Notes: generated by a model from the sequence alone, not told the origin. Counted from the first letter of the stretch, positions 27,489 to 43,546 are shown. The stretch is DNA of 64,000 bases from Epiperipatus broadwayi (GCA_028023455.1 JAQFVV010012674.1:248991-312990); one strand, 5' to 3'. Program-made: numbers and translations.

Positions 27489-27583
27489 ATTAAGAGCATG
27501 CTAATAGCTCTAAACAAGCTTTTTTTTATTTATGATAAATGCTACTACAAGAGAAGACATTCAAATCATTTTTATCTTGGATT

Positions 27584-27639
27584 GTCTCCATCCCCAGACC
27601 GCTTTCAACCTATGGGTCTCTTCAGTGAGGAGTTGGGAC
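27584..27639 (-). ncRNA. Hammerhead ribozyme copy, degraded stem III
   Basis: Minus-strand partner of the ribozyme at 28,147-28,202. CTGAAGA, GACC-CATA and GAAA are kept. Stem II now closes with GGTT (one G-U wobble), and the hexamer after GAA reads AGCGGT instead of ACCGGT. The loss of self-complementarity should weaken dimer cleavage. Stem I proximal strands are still complementary. Confidence 0.7.
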
Positions 27640-28146
27640 ATTAGATTTAAAAACCAACTCAAGCAAAGCATTTATGTAAAAGTTAATTGTTACAAGAAGA
27701 TCTGAAACTTTTAGACATCTACATGTCTTTAAAGTCAGCTCTCCAACTGAAAAAAACATATGGGCGTGAACTTAATTCAGATACTCCATATAATAGTAAT
27801 CTTAGCCATTTAATTTATCCAAAGCCACACCAGCAAAATAATAATAGTAATAATAACAAGTCAGATGTCACATGACTTATATATAGCTTGCACTTACAAA
27901 TATGTAAAATTAAGAGCGTGCTAATAGCTCTAAAGAAGCTTTTTTTTATTTGCTGTTGTGGCTTTGGCTAAATTAAATGGCTAAGCTTACTAATATATGG
28001 AGTATGTGAATTAAGTTCAGGCCCATATGATTTTTTCAGTTGGAGAGCTGACTTTAAAGACATGTAATGTCTAAAAGTTTCAGATCTTCTTGTAACAATT
28101 AACTTTTAGATAAATGCTTTGCTTGAGTTGGTTTTTTAAATCTAAT

Positions 28147-28202
28147 GTCCCAACTCCTCACTGAAGAGACCCATAGGTCGAAACCGGTCTGGGGATGAGG
28201 AC
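28147..28202 (+). ncRNA. Type I hammerhead ribozyme, intact core, minimal stem III
   Basis: All core elements are present in order. Stem I distal strand is GTCC (28,147-28,150), with an internal loop, then proximal TCCTCA (28,155-28,160). CTGAAGA (28,161-28,167) fits the invariant CUGANGA. Stem II is GACC/GGTC with a CATA loop (28,168-28,179). GAAA is at 28,180-28,183. The cleavage triplet GTC ends at 28,189, followed by TGGGGA (28,190-28,195) pairing with TCCTCA, and GGAC (28,199-28,202) pairing with GTCC. Predicted self-cleavage is after 28,189. Stem III is only ACCGGT with no loop, a self-complementary hexamer, so a monomer should be poor and a dimer favoured. Published PLE-associated hammerheads behave this way. 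Confidence 0.85.
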
Positions 28203-28560
28203 AATCCAAGATAAAAATGATTTGAATGTCTTCTCTTGTAGTAGCATTTATCATAAATAAAAAACAGCTTGTTTAAAGCTATTAGCATGCTCTTAATTTT
28301 ACATATTTGTAAGTGCAAGGTATATATAAGTCATGTGACATCTGACTTGTTATTATATATATATTTAATTATTTTATTATAAGATAAAACAAACTCTCTT
28401 TATTATTTTATTATAAATTTATTTAAAGAATATTAAATCATTTTTATTACAAGACTTTTTTCCTCTTTTAAACAAAAAAATCTTATTTTAAACAGCAATT
28501 ACAATCTATTTTATTTAATACCAAATTCCCCTCCTCCCTTCTCTTTAGTTTTTACATTTT

Positions 28561-28790
<230 letters not shown>

Positions 28791-28827
28791 ATATATATAT
28801 AATTGAGAGAATATATATATATAATAT

Positions 28828-28945
28828 TATAAATCGATGTCAGTATTTCTCCAAAATAATATATGCAAATTTATAAATAAATATTTAAAAATACAGTATT
28901 TAAAAGCTTATAAAAATATACGTATAACTGTCACTTATAAATATA
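28828..28945 (+). mobile_element. Half copy of the fold-back element found at 45.2-45.5 kb
   Basis: Matches 45,214-45,322 (shared AATCGATGTC.GTATTTCT, AAAATACAGTA.TTAAA and TTATAAAAATATA.GTATAA blocks) and stops at GTCACTTATAAA, before the central hairpin. It is one arm of a dispersed fold-back family. Confidence 0.75.
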
Positions 28946-28954
28946 TATATATTG

Positions 28955-29037
28955 TAACGGACCATAAAATGTACCGGGAGTCTACAGGGTAAGATATTTA
29001 ATTAATTGATGCCCCAAATGTTTGGGTTGCCAAAATA
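28955..29037 (-). repeat. Leader-like remnant outside the left LTR
   Basis: On the minus strand this reads TATTTTGGCAACCC...TTTGGGGCATC and ends in GTCCGTTACA. That is like the leader just inside the other LTR (TATTTTGGTGCACAACG, below 34,875) and like the LTR end itself. It suggests that the left LTR was once followed by more element sequence, as in a tandem or recombined insertion. Confidence 0.5.
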
Positions 29038-31165
29038 TGTAACGGACTGTAAAACCCTTTTAGGATAGTACACCCAGAGCCTTCTCTACTTACAGGTCCT
29101 ATTACTACTCGGGGTTCTAACTCAGTGTAGACATTTGCCTTTAACTCTGCTCAAGGATGGAATTAAATAGGATGGCAATAATGCGACCTCTATATAGATC
29201 CTTAATGGCTATTGCTAATAATAAATTAAAAATCTGTATGCATGTATAATCGCTATTCTGGTGAGTGAAGTATGAATGATGCTTGACAATCTAGAGACCA
29301 GAGAAACAAAGGTTTTAACTTCAAACAACAAATATTTATTAACAGATCATGCTTAATGTTATAATATTTATAAATCAACAGAATATATACATGATTATTA
29401 TAAAATATTAATTTAACTCTACAACAATAAGACTAGCTGTAATTTAAATATTAAAATATGGGTTGAAATAAGAATTATAAAATTTAGTGCATAACTTACA
29501 ATAATGTATTAATTATTTTAAATATAAAATTATATTACTAATGTACGATTATCATTTTGTTTATGTCCTTTAAATGTACCTCGAGGTTATGTCCATGAAT
29601 TGCTAATTTGTGTTTTGTATAGTTCATTCATAAACAGTTATTCATTTAAACAAGAAAATGTTATATATATTTACTTATTAATTAGTTTGATTTTAATGCA
29701 TAAATTGTCTAATAAATGTAAATATTTAAAATCTTACCTTTTGTTTCAGTCATTGTCCAGTTTAATATAAACCTTCAATTACGATAATATTTTATTTACA
29801 AACATATATAATATATTGATGTATAATTTGAGTTGTGCATCTCTCTCATCCAATAAAAATCTAAACAAATGGGTTCTTTTTTTAAAAAAAAAAAATGTTT
29901 GCTACACTTGAATAAAAGGGTGAGAAAAATTCACAACCCAACTCTCAGTATACATTTTAAAAAATATTTAAAACATAAAATATAATGAAATTTTGGAATT
30001 CCTTAAAACAATAGCAAGTTAAATTTTCAAGAGCAGCTTCTGTATTCTTAGCAGATAATGTCTTTCTTTCTTTCATGTATATTAAGTCATGTTGAACATT
30101 CTAAGCATTAACAATTCCCATGATGAAATTGAATTCCTCGGCGTTCGATTTTAAAGCGATGCATTTCCATTCCATATGAACATCTTTCCATGTTGATTTA
30201 AACAATACATACCAATAAATATGATCCTCCATCACATGTCAATGACACCATGGAGGATAGAAAAATCCCCCGACACTTAATTAGAAAAAGTGCATTGTTA
30301 GATATTATTTACACAATATAAATTATTAAATATGAATCCTTTTCCAAGGCTTATGTTATAATATAAGGTGAACGATATTTCTATGCAGTTTTATTTATAT
30401 ATGTATGAGACGCATGATAAAGATTTTACTTTAAAAGTAATGTTAATAAAGTTCTATTTCATCATTAGTTGATTTTATTTTATCCAAGAAACATTTGATA
30501 GCAATTATATTTTTTAACAATGATAAATAACTATGATGCTCTTAGCATTTATTTGAATGAACGAAAGTTCATCAATTAAATAATGTTTTTTTTTTTCATT
30601 TTTAAAACATTTTACACTTATCAATAATAAAATTCCAAATATTAAACAGTTTATTTTTAATAAAGAAAGGAAATCATAATAACTAATATAACAATTAAAA
30701 TATTCTTTACAACTTTACTTTCATGCACTTCATTTGAACAAGAAAAACCAACAACAACTAAAAAAAAAAATCTGTTGCTTAGATATTTTTCTACGTTCCC
30801 AAAATCAACAAAGGTTTACTCTTTTTTTTCCTCTTTTAAACAAAAGAAACGTGGTTACAAGAATTTAATGTCAAATATTTTTTTTTGTATTTTGTCACGT
30901 TATGATTTAAAATCTACATTCATGTATATATATATGTGTATATGTATATATTTTATTTTACATTTAATAAAAAAAATAAATGTGTTCATTCCTTCATGAA
31001 TGTATGGTTATGTTTGTGTGTGTATATATATGTATATATGTCTCCAAATATCTAAAAAAAAATAGGTTTTAAAAGTTGGCTGCCTATTTAATCTTTATAT
31101 ATTTTTATCCTAAAACATCAGTTACTTATTATTATTTTTTTATAAGGATTGGGCATCACCTTACA
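29038..31165 (-). repeat. 3' LTR of the 29-37 kb element
   Basis: About 2.13 kb, non-coding. The copy differs from the right LTR by scattered substitutions and small indels only. An open frame at 30,775-30,999 is AT-rich noise. Confidence 0.85.
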
Positions 31166-31186
31166 TTTCCCCTATCCTTAGAAGGT
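31166..31186 (-). promoter_or_regulatory. Polypurine tract of the 29-37 kb element
   Basis: Immediately upstream of the 3' LTR in element orientation the minus strand reads AAGGATAGGGGAAA and then TG. This is the expected primer site for plus-strand DNA synthesis. Confidence 0.6.
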
Positions 31187-31813
31187 TAAAATTTAGACCA
31201 TTGTCAAAATTTTAGCAACTAAGCAACTGTTTGGATGGTTATTGTGTTGGATAATTTTATTTTTTTTAACTAGGGAGAGTTCTAATGCTGTCGTACTTAT
31301 TTTAATTTACTCATCAATAGACATTTGCTTTTTTTTATATTACTCATTTTGGTTAGATTTCTATCCTTATGTCTTTCATCTTAACATTCAATTAAATTAC
31401 TGTCATCATTAACATTGTTCTTATTATCTTTACTAGAATTACTAACTATATGATGGTTGAATACTCTGAATTTGACTGGTTAATTGTCTCTGTTCCAGAA
31501 GGCACATATTTGGGTTTGTCAGTCTATATCCTGCTCCCTAGGAGTCTTATTGGATTTTTATAAGGTCTGAACAAAATATGGGATTCCCACATTCTATGGG
31601 TCAATTCCCACATCTCAGCCAATTCTAAGATACCTCAATAAAATGTTTCAACATTAATTTGAGTGCATCCTCATCACATCTACCTACTCTAGCTATTTAC
31701 TCACGAACAGTGCTGTCTTTCTCATTACAATACACTTGCATATACCCACTTACATTTTTTTTTATAAACTTCACTTTCATCTACTTTAATCATGGTCATC
31801 TGTTTACAAATAA
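31187..31813. other. Internal 3' non-coding part of the LTR element
   Basis: Lies between the integrase-tail frame and the polypurine tract. No frame or motif is recognised. Confidence 0.5.
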
Positions 31814-32356
31814 CTAAGCTTCTGTACATGGCAGTTCTTGACAACCACTGTATGGCTTTAATATCCGAGCATTATAAGTTCTTTTTATCTCTCCATCAAT
31901 ATTTAACCAAAATGCATTTGGGCCAGCTTGTTTCACAATAGCATATGGTCCAGCATATTGTTGACAAAATTTATGATAAACATTTACCATTGGTTTACTT
32001 GGGTTATGTGTTTTCACAAAAACCTTGTCTCCAATCTTAAAGTAATGTCTGCTTTCTTTTCCCTTCTTATTTCTAAAATTGGATTTATTAATTAACTGTT
32101 GTCGAGCCATTTGAATTTTAGTTTCTATGTCATAGTGATGACATTCAATTGGAGGTTGGTATTTCATAAATAATGAAGGAATAGGGTGGTTAAAATGTAG
32201 TTGGATGGGAGTAAATCCAGTAGATTCATTTGCACCCCAATTTTTGTAATTCACTACCCGTTTTGTCTGCTTCACCCACCCCCTATTATTTTTATAAGAT
32301 TTAATACTCAAAAGTAAACTTAACATTTTTTTTATAAATATATACTCACTTAACAT
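31814..32356 (-). pseudogene. Gypsy integrase C-terminal region
   Basis: 180-aa minus-strand frame. Residues about 25-60 read WVKQTKRVVNYKNW and then STGFTPIQLHFNHP, the end of the retroviral-type integrase core in Gypsy elements (STGFTPxxLxFG). Residues about 95-175 carry the C-terminal chromatin/DNA-binding barrel: YFKIGDKVFVKTHNPSK, FCQQYAGPYAIVKQ, and a terminal YNARILKPYSG. The catalytic DDE core and zinc finger are missing, and the start methionine lies in unrelated AT-rich sequence. Integrase normally joins the cDNA to host DNA; this remnant cannot. A second, similar tail lies just upstream (32,449-33,006). Confidence 0.82.
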
Positions 32357-32448
32357 TATTTACAGAGTTCAATCATTAAGAAGGTCTATTTTTTATGTTC
32401 CATGGTTGCAATCATGAAGTCTGTCACTTAATTTGTGCCTTTCTCTTT

Positions 32449-33006
32449 TTAAGGACATTCATTCACGTATTCAATAAATGTGAAGGGACCTTCATAAGTG
32501 TTGCAAAGCTTATGGAACCTGGGACCTTTCTGTTTCTTTGTAGGGAGTATAGTTGACTCCAGTAACATCTGGCAACTGTCTATGACTTGGTCATCTTCCT
32601 GATTATGAAGAGACTTGTTGTGCCATAACACACATTCAAGATGAACAAGTGTATCGACTTCATTTGTCCTTTCAGTGTTGGCTTCAATAATGGGACAATT
32701 TTCTTTTGTGAAAAGCCTTTGAGCATATAATAGCCTTTCTTGGATTTTGCTACTATGTTCATGAAGCTTGTATTTAGAACAAACTTTATGTTCTGAACAT
32801 TGGATGCTCGCATTAACTTGTTCTGCTTGATCATCTAACATATTCATTCTCATACTCTTCATGAAAAGGATTGGATCAGCATCATCCAAAAATGTTTTTG
32901 GGATTGCGCCTACCATCTTAAAATTGGTGGAATGATTTTCTATTATATCTTCAAGTACTTGCTGAGTCCATGTAGATGGACATTCATGTACAAGAGAAGT
33001 TTCCAT
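32449..33006 (-). pseudogene. Retroelement open frame ending in a second integrase-like tail
   Basis: 185-aa minus-strand frame between gag and the integrase tail. The N-terminal two-thirds has no motif I recognise (acidic, cysteine-containing, WTQQVLEDIIENH...). The last ~40 residues (SCQMLLESTILPTK then GPRFHKLCNTYEGPFTFIEYVNE) resemble the KFxxxYxGPYxI segment of the next frame. This suggests a duplicated or recombined pol end. The frame is uninterrupted from its ATG and might have been translated in the non-autonomous element. Function unknown. Confidence 0.5.
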
Positions 33007-33037
33007 AGTAACAGAATATTTAGTACTTTGATTGGAT

Positions 33038-33361
33038 TCAAAAATTGTTTTTTTTTATATCATTAATATCACAGCTCAAACTATCTATTCTATTATTAAT
33101 ATCATAAGTTTTAGATTCTATCTTATCTATATTTTCTTTTATACACATTATCTTTGCTTCCAAATTACTATTTATTTGGATCTCCAAATCATCAATATCA
33201 GTTTTAGTTACAATAGTAAACTTTATATCCTCTATCTTAGTGGATTCCTGAACTTGGTGTACCTCCTTAATATTGTTATCAATATGGATGGTAATGTTTT
33301 CTTTAAATCCAGTAAATTTCTCTTGACCCTGCAAGCTCACTACATCTATATTTATTCTCAT
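33038..33361 (-). pseudogene. Gag-like coiled-coil, second part
   Basis: 107-aa minus-strand frame following the hendecad-repeat frame after a short gap. It is rich in I, D, N, K and E with heptad-like spacing (IDDLEIQINSNLEAKI, NIDKIESKTYDINNRIDSL). The N-terminus includes EKFTGFKENI, which could be the start of the conserved gag body. Best read as the continuation of gag after a frameshift near 33,361-33,425. No zinc knuckle is seen. Confidence 0.5.
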
Positions 33362-33424
33362 CTCTTCTACATTTCACTTTAATTCCGTACTACTGTTATG
33401 CACTTCATTCATCTCTGAAGATAA

Positions 33425-33823
33425 CTACTCCATGGTTGTAGAAACTTTCATTTCAATGCCACTAATTCTTTTCTTAACCTCCTCATCCAATTTGTCAATA
33501 TCAGCCTTAGTTACCATGTTGCTTATTTCAGCCTTGATTGTATCTATCTGACCACTCATGCTATCCATCCGACCATTCATGTCAGCCTTGACTATATCTA
33601 TCTGACCATTTATGCTATCCATCCGACCACTCATATCAGCTTGCATGGCATCCATCCAACCATTCATATCAGCTTGCATGGCATCCATCTGACCACTCAT
33701 ATCAGCTTGCATGGCATCCATCTGACCATTCATGTCATCCAACCGACCACTCATATCAGCTTGCATGGCATCCATCTGACCACTCATATTGCTTATATCA
33801 GCCTTGGTTGCCATATTATCCAT
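33425..33823 (-). CDS. Gag N-terminal hendecad coiled-coil
   Basis: 132-aa minus-strand frame. Residues about 12-100 are repeats of an 11-residue unit of the form ADMSGQMDAMQ, encoded by a 33-bp DNA repeat between about 33,545 and 33,800. The end (KADIDKLDEEVKKRISGIEMK) is a normal coiled coil. Many invertebrate Gypsy-type gag proteins start with such coiled coils, which mediate particle assembly; that role is inferred. The lower-coordinate frame continues the same protein after a break. More gag-like sequence precedes it at 33,840-34,110 in shifted frames. Confidence 0.6.
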   Translation of the reverse strand: MDNMATKADISNMSGQMDAMQADMSGRLDDMNGQMDAMQADMSGQMDAMQADMNGWMDAMQADMSGRMDSINGQIDIVKADMNGRMDSMSGQIDTIKAEISNMVTKADIDKLDEEVKKRISGIEMKVSTTME

Positions 33824-33837
33824 TCAATCCAATAATG

Positions 33838-34130
33838 TTTGGAGCATCTGCATCATGGCTCCACTATTTCTGTAACCTGTGTTAGTCCAATTCCAGGTGA
33901 TTGAGCAGACTGTTCATTAGAGTCTCCTTGAATTTGAGATATCATTTGTTTTTCCTCTTGCATTGAGAAAGAATGCTCAGCTCCAACCATTGACCCCCAC
34001 ACATATTCATGTCTACTGATCCTATTTGTTCCATATTAGGATCATGCTCAGCTTCATTGCAACTAACATCCTGTGGCTTGACAAATATCTCCCACTTCTG
34101 AGAAACATACAAAATAAACTAACACTTTTC
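33838..34130 (-). pseudogene. Gag upstream remnant
   Basis: The minus strand reads segments such as GAEHSFSMQEEKQMISQIQGDSNEQSAQSP before a stop about 50 bp upstream of the hendecad frame. Composition fits a broken N-terminal gag extension. Confidence 0.4.
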
Positions 34131-34549
34131 TTTAAAATATCTACTCTATGGCAAAATTATTTCTTTTTATATAATATTCTATAATATGTCATAGGATCTT
34201 ATACCAACTTGGTCATCTCATGTGATTTTGGTTACCTTAAGTATTTTACATATCATTGGTATTAATGCTGGTTTTATATATTTTTCCCTTATTTGCTTTA
34301 CTTGCCTACTCTTATTAGATTCTTGATCATGTATTTAGTTTTGGCCTCTATTTATTAATTCATACCTTCACTCAGAGTTATTTGAACTTATTGTTTATTG
34401 ATTAAATTAACTATACCACTAAGTTGTCACACCATTTAATCCATAGGGTTATGTAATTTATAGTTTATTAACTGACTAACTAAAATATGATAATATCAGG
34501 TTATACTAAAATTATGGACAATTTCTCATAAATTCAATTTATGTCACAC
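34131..34549. other. 5' leader of the LTR element
   Basis: AT-rich non-coding sequence between gag and the reiterated leader units. Nothing specific is seen. Confidence 0.4.
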
Positions 34550-34874
34550 TAAAAATATACAGTAACATATGATAGACCCAACTCTTTAAAGCTCAACACA
34601 TTGTGTATCAAAATATAATAGACAAAACTTTTCACCTGCAGTGAATCTAAGTATTCAAGCTTACCACATTGCATGCCAAAAATGTAACAGACTACCAACT
34701 AGAATGAATTTAATAATTGGCTATTATGAATGCGACATGATAATCAACTTTCATTAAGTCTATATATGCCAGTGTACAGGCTTCACTGTTGATGGTGTCA
34801 AAAATGTAACAGTATGAAGTTTGTATCTGTGGTGAACTTACATTTTCAGGCCCAAAACGTTGTGCACCAAAATA
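34550..34874 (-). repeat. Reiterated leader/PBS-like units next to the 5' LTR
   Basis: Degenerate units on the minus strand each begin (G)TTACATTTTTGGCA- or TTATATTTTGATAC-like and continue with CAATGTGGTAAGC-like bases. They are near 34,865, 34,805, 34,690 and 34,610. The first directly follows the LTR end GTTACA and contains TTTTGGTGCACAACG, the most likely primer binding region. The 66-aa frame at 34,710-34,910 reads across these units and is not a gene. Confidence 0.55.
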
Positions 34875-36989
34875 TGTAACAGACTGTAAAACCCTTTTAG
34901 GATAGTACACCCAGAGCCTTCTCTACTTACAGGTCCTATTACTACTCGGGTTTCTAACTCAGTGTAGACATTTGCCTTTAACTCTGCTCAAGGATGAAAT
35001 TAAATAGGATAGCAATAATGTGACCTCTATATATATCCTTAATGGCTATTGCTAATAATAAATTAAAAATCTGTATGCATGTATAATAGCTATACTGGTG
35101 AGTGAAGTATGAATGATGCTTGACAATCTAGAGACCAGAGAAACAAAGGTTTTAACTTCAAACAACAAATATTTATTAACAGATCATGCTTAAAGTTATA
35201 ATATGTATAAATCAACAGAATATATACATGATTATTATAAAATAGTAATTTAACTCTACAACAATAAGACTAGCTGTAATTTAAATATTAAAATATGGGT
35301 TGGAATAAGAATTATAGAATTTAGTGCATAACTTACAATAATGTATTAATTATTTTAAATATAAAATTATATTACTAATGTACGATTATCATTTTGTTTA
35401 TGTCCTTTAAATGTACCTCAAGGTTATGTCCATGAATTGCTAATTTGTGTTTTGTATAGTTCATTCATAAACAGTTATTCATTTAAACAAAAAAATGTTA
35501 TATATATTTACTTATTAATTAGTTTGATTTTATGTATAAATTGTCTAATAAATGTAAATATTTAAAATCTTACCTTTTGTTTCAGTCATTGTCCAGTTTA
35601 ATTTAAACCTTCAATTACGATAATATTTTATTTACAAACATATATAATATATTGATGTATAATTTGAGTTGTGCATCTCTCTCACCCTATAAAAATCTAA
35701 ACAAATGGGTTCTTTTTTTAAAAAAAAATGTTTGCTACACTTGAATAAAAGGGTGAGAAAAATTCACAACCCAACTCTCAGTATACATTTAAAAAAATAT
35801 ATTTAAAACATAAAATATAATGAAATTTTGGAATTCCTTAAAACAATAGCAAGTTAAATTTTCAAGAGCAGCTTCTGTATTCTTAGCAGATAATGTCTTT
35901 CTTTTCTTCATGTATATTAAGTCATGTTGAACATTCTAAGCATTAACAATTCCCATGATGAAATTGAATTCCTCGGCGTTCGATTTTAAAGCCATGCATT
36001 TCCATTCCATATCAAGATCTTTCCACGTTGATTTAAACAATATATACCAATAAATATGATCCTCCATCACACGTCAATGACACCAAGAGGATAGAAAAAT
36101 CCCCCGACACTTAATTAGCAAAAGTGCATTGTTATATATTATTTACACAATATAAATTATTAAATATGAATCCTTTTCCAAGGCTTATGTTATAATATAA
36201 GGCGAACGCTATTTCTATGCAGTTTTATTTATGTATGTATGAGACGCATGATAAAGATTTTACTTTAAAAGTAATGTTAATAAAGTTCTATTTCATCATT
36301 AGTTGATTTTATTTTATCCAAGAAACATTTGATAGCAATTATATTTTTTAACAATGATAAATAACTATGATGCTCTTAGCATTTATTTGAACGAACGAAA
36401 GTTCATCAATTAAATAATGTTTTTTTTTTCCTTTTTAAAACATTTTACACTTATCAATAGTAAAATTCCAAATATTAAATAGTTTATTTTTAATAAAGAA
36501 AGGAAATCATAATAACTAATATAATAATTAAAATATTCTTTACAACTTTACTTTCATGCACTTCATTTGAACAAGAAAAACCAACAACAACTAAAAAAAA
36601 AATCTGTTGCTTAGATATTTTTCCACGTTCCCAAAATCAACAAAGGTTTACTCTTTTTTTCCTCTTTTAAACAAAAGAAACGTGGTTACTAGAATTTAAT
36701 GTCAAATATTTTTTTCTATTTTGTCACATCATGATTTAAAATATACATTCATGTATATATATGTGTATATGCATATATTTTATTTTACATTTAATAAAAA
36801 AAATAAATGTGTTCATTCCTTCATGAATGTATGGTTATGTTTGTGTGTATATATATGTATATATGTCTCCAAATATCTAAAAAAAAAAAGGTTTTAAAAG
36901 TTGGCTGCCTATTTAATCTTTATACATTTTTATCCTAAAACATCAGTTACTTATTATTATTTTTTTATAAGAATTGGGCATCACCTTAC

Positions 36990-36990
<1 letters not shown>
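34875..36990 (-). repeat. 5' LTR of the 29-37 kb element
   Basis: About 2.12 kb, direct copy of 29,038-31,165. The right edge TTACA is followed at once by TTTATATATA and a (TA)n tract, so the insertion may have targeted a TA microsatellite. Confidence 0.85.

Positions 36991-36992
<2 letters not shown>

Positions 36993-37035
<43 letters not shown>
36993..37035. repeat. (TA)n microsatellite
   Basis: Separates the LTR element from family A copy 2. Confidence 0.93.
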
Positions 37036-42905
<5,870 letters not shown>

Positions 42906-42909
42906 GAGT

Positions 42910-42913
<4 letters not shown>

Positions 42914-42976
<63 letters not shown>
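42914..42976. repeat. (TA)n microsatellite
   Basis: About 31 TA units between family A copy 2 and the candidate exon. Confidence 0.95.
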
Positions 42977-42981
<5 letters not shown>

Positions 42982-43110
42982 AAAATGATAATCATCTCAA
43001 AATAGCATTCAAATCTGTATTACAATTTCGAACAGAAGTAATTGCTACTCATCCATCTAAACATTTTCAATTTTTTCAAGATTCATTACTGGATGAAGAT
43101 GCTCAAAACA
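42982..43110 (+). CDS. Candidate host exon or unassigned coding fragment
   Basis: An open stretch of about 43 codons with balanced amino-acid use (NDNHLKIAFKSVLQF, then EVIATHPSKHFQFFQDS and LLDEDAQNM). It is bounded by an acceptor-like TATTATAG and a donor-like ATG|GTAAAT at 43,110/43,111, and the frame closes at TGA 9 bp later. It does not resemble the transposon proteins in this window. The upstream sequence is (TA)n, which gives no proper polypyrimidine tract. I do not recognise the protein; it has an alpha-helical look. A piece of an unknown transposon is an alternative. Confidence 0.35.
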
Positions 43111-43546
43111 TGGTAAATGCATGAATTCTTTATGTTTTTTAGTTACAGAAACTAATACCAATAAAATGAAGATAGATATATGTAGATAGAAACGTAAACA
43201 CATAGACAAATATAAATAACCAAACAAATCAATATCTCTGCAAATCAAATTATTCTCAAATGTATATCTAAGAGGTCATATAGAAAAAAAATAGTTATGG
43301 TGATGATGATATGATTATTATTATTTAACTAAGCACACTTTCAATACTGTGTGATAGGGCTCAGTGTGACACTAGTACGTCTTAGATTAACAATGTTCTT
43401 AGTTACTACATGAAAAATCATATGTTTGTAAGAAGACATTTGTAGAATGTTGTTTTAATGAATAAAATGTATTTAATGTGAAAATGATGCGGTAAATTAA
43501 ATAACTAAAAATGCAATGAATGGAAAATTACAATTTAAAATTAAAG

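Larger units (their letters stand above)
27489..28352. mobile_element. Palindromic element carrying hammerhead ribozymes (PLE-related, non-coding)
   Basis: Insertion flanked by TA runs. The left half (27,489-27,835, minus orientation) and right half (27,950-28,297, plus orientation) are near-reverse complements. Terminal ATTAAGAGCATGCTAATAGC at 27,489 pairs with GCTATTAGCATGCTCTTAAT ending at 28,297. Between them, 27,836-27,950 repeats the 3' end of the unit in minus orientation (the ACAAGTCAGATGTCACATGA block, matching the complement of about 28,330-28,350). So the minus half is a tandem of an end segment plus a unit, joined to one plus unit. Each unit has a hammerhead ribozyme sequence. No protein is encoded. 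PLEs are the eukaryotic elements best known to carry small hammerheads in their terminal repeats. Confidence 0.78.
29038..36990 (-). mobile_element. Gypsy-like LTR retroelement with 2.1-kb LTRs, RT-less
   Basis: Minus-oriented element bounded by two long direct repeats (29,038-31,165 and 34,875-36,990; offset about 5.83 kb throughout). In its own orientation each LTR starts TGTAAGGTGATGCCC and ends GTTACA, so the TG...CA rule and a TGTAA/TTACA terminal inversion hold. The internal region (3.7 kb) keeps a leader, a coiled-coil gag and integrase C-terminal sequence. No protease, RT, RNase H or integrase core is visible. The LTRs are nearly identical, so the insertion is not old. No target-site duplication is seen: the left flank is leader-like and the right flank is (TA)n. 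Confidence 0.85.

Noticed and set aside
33032-33382. Plus-strand hydrophobic frame resembling a membrane protein
   Set aside because: Antisense of the gag-like coiled coil; hydrophobicity results from AT-rich antisense reading.
33545-33800. Regularly spaced 33-bp repeats, CRISPR-like at first sight
   Set aside because: No unique spacers; the repeat is a coding minisatellite in a eukaryotic retroelement.
33641-33835. Plus-strand frame with HGIHLTTHIS repeats
   Set aside because: Antisense shadow of the gag hendecad repeats on the minus strand.
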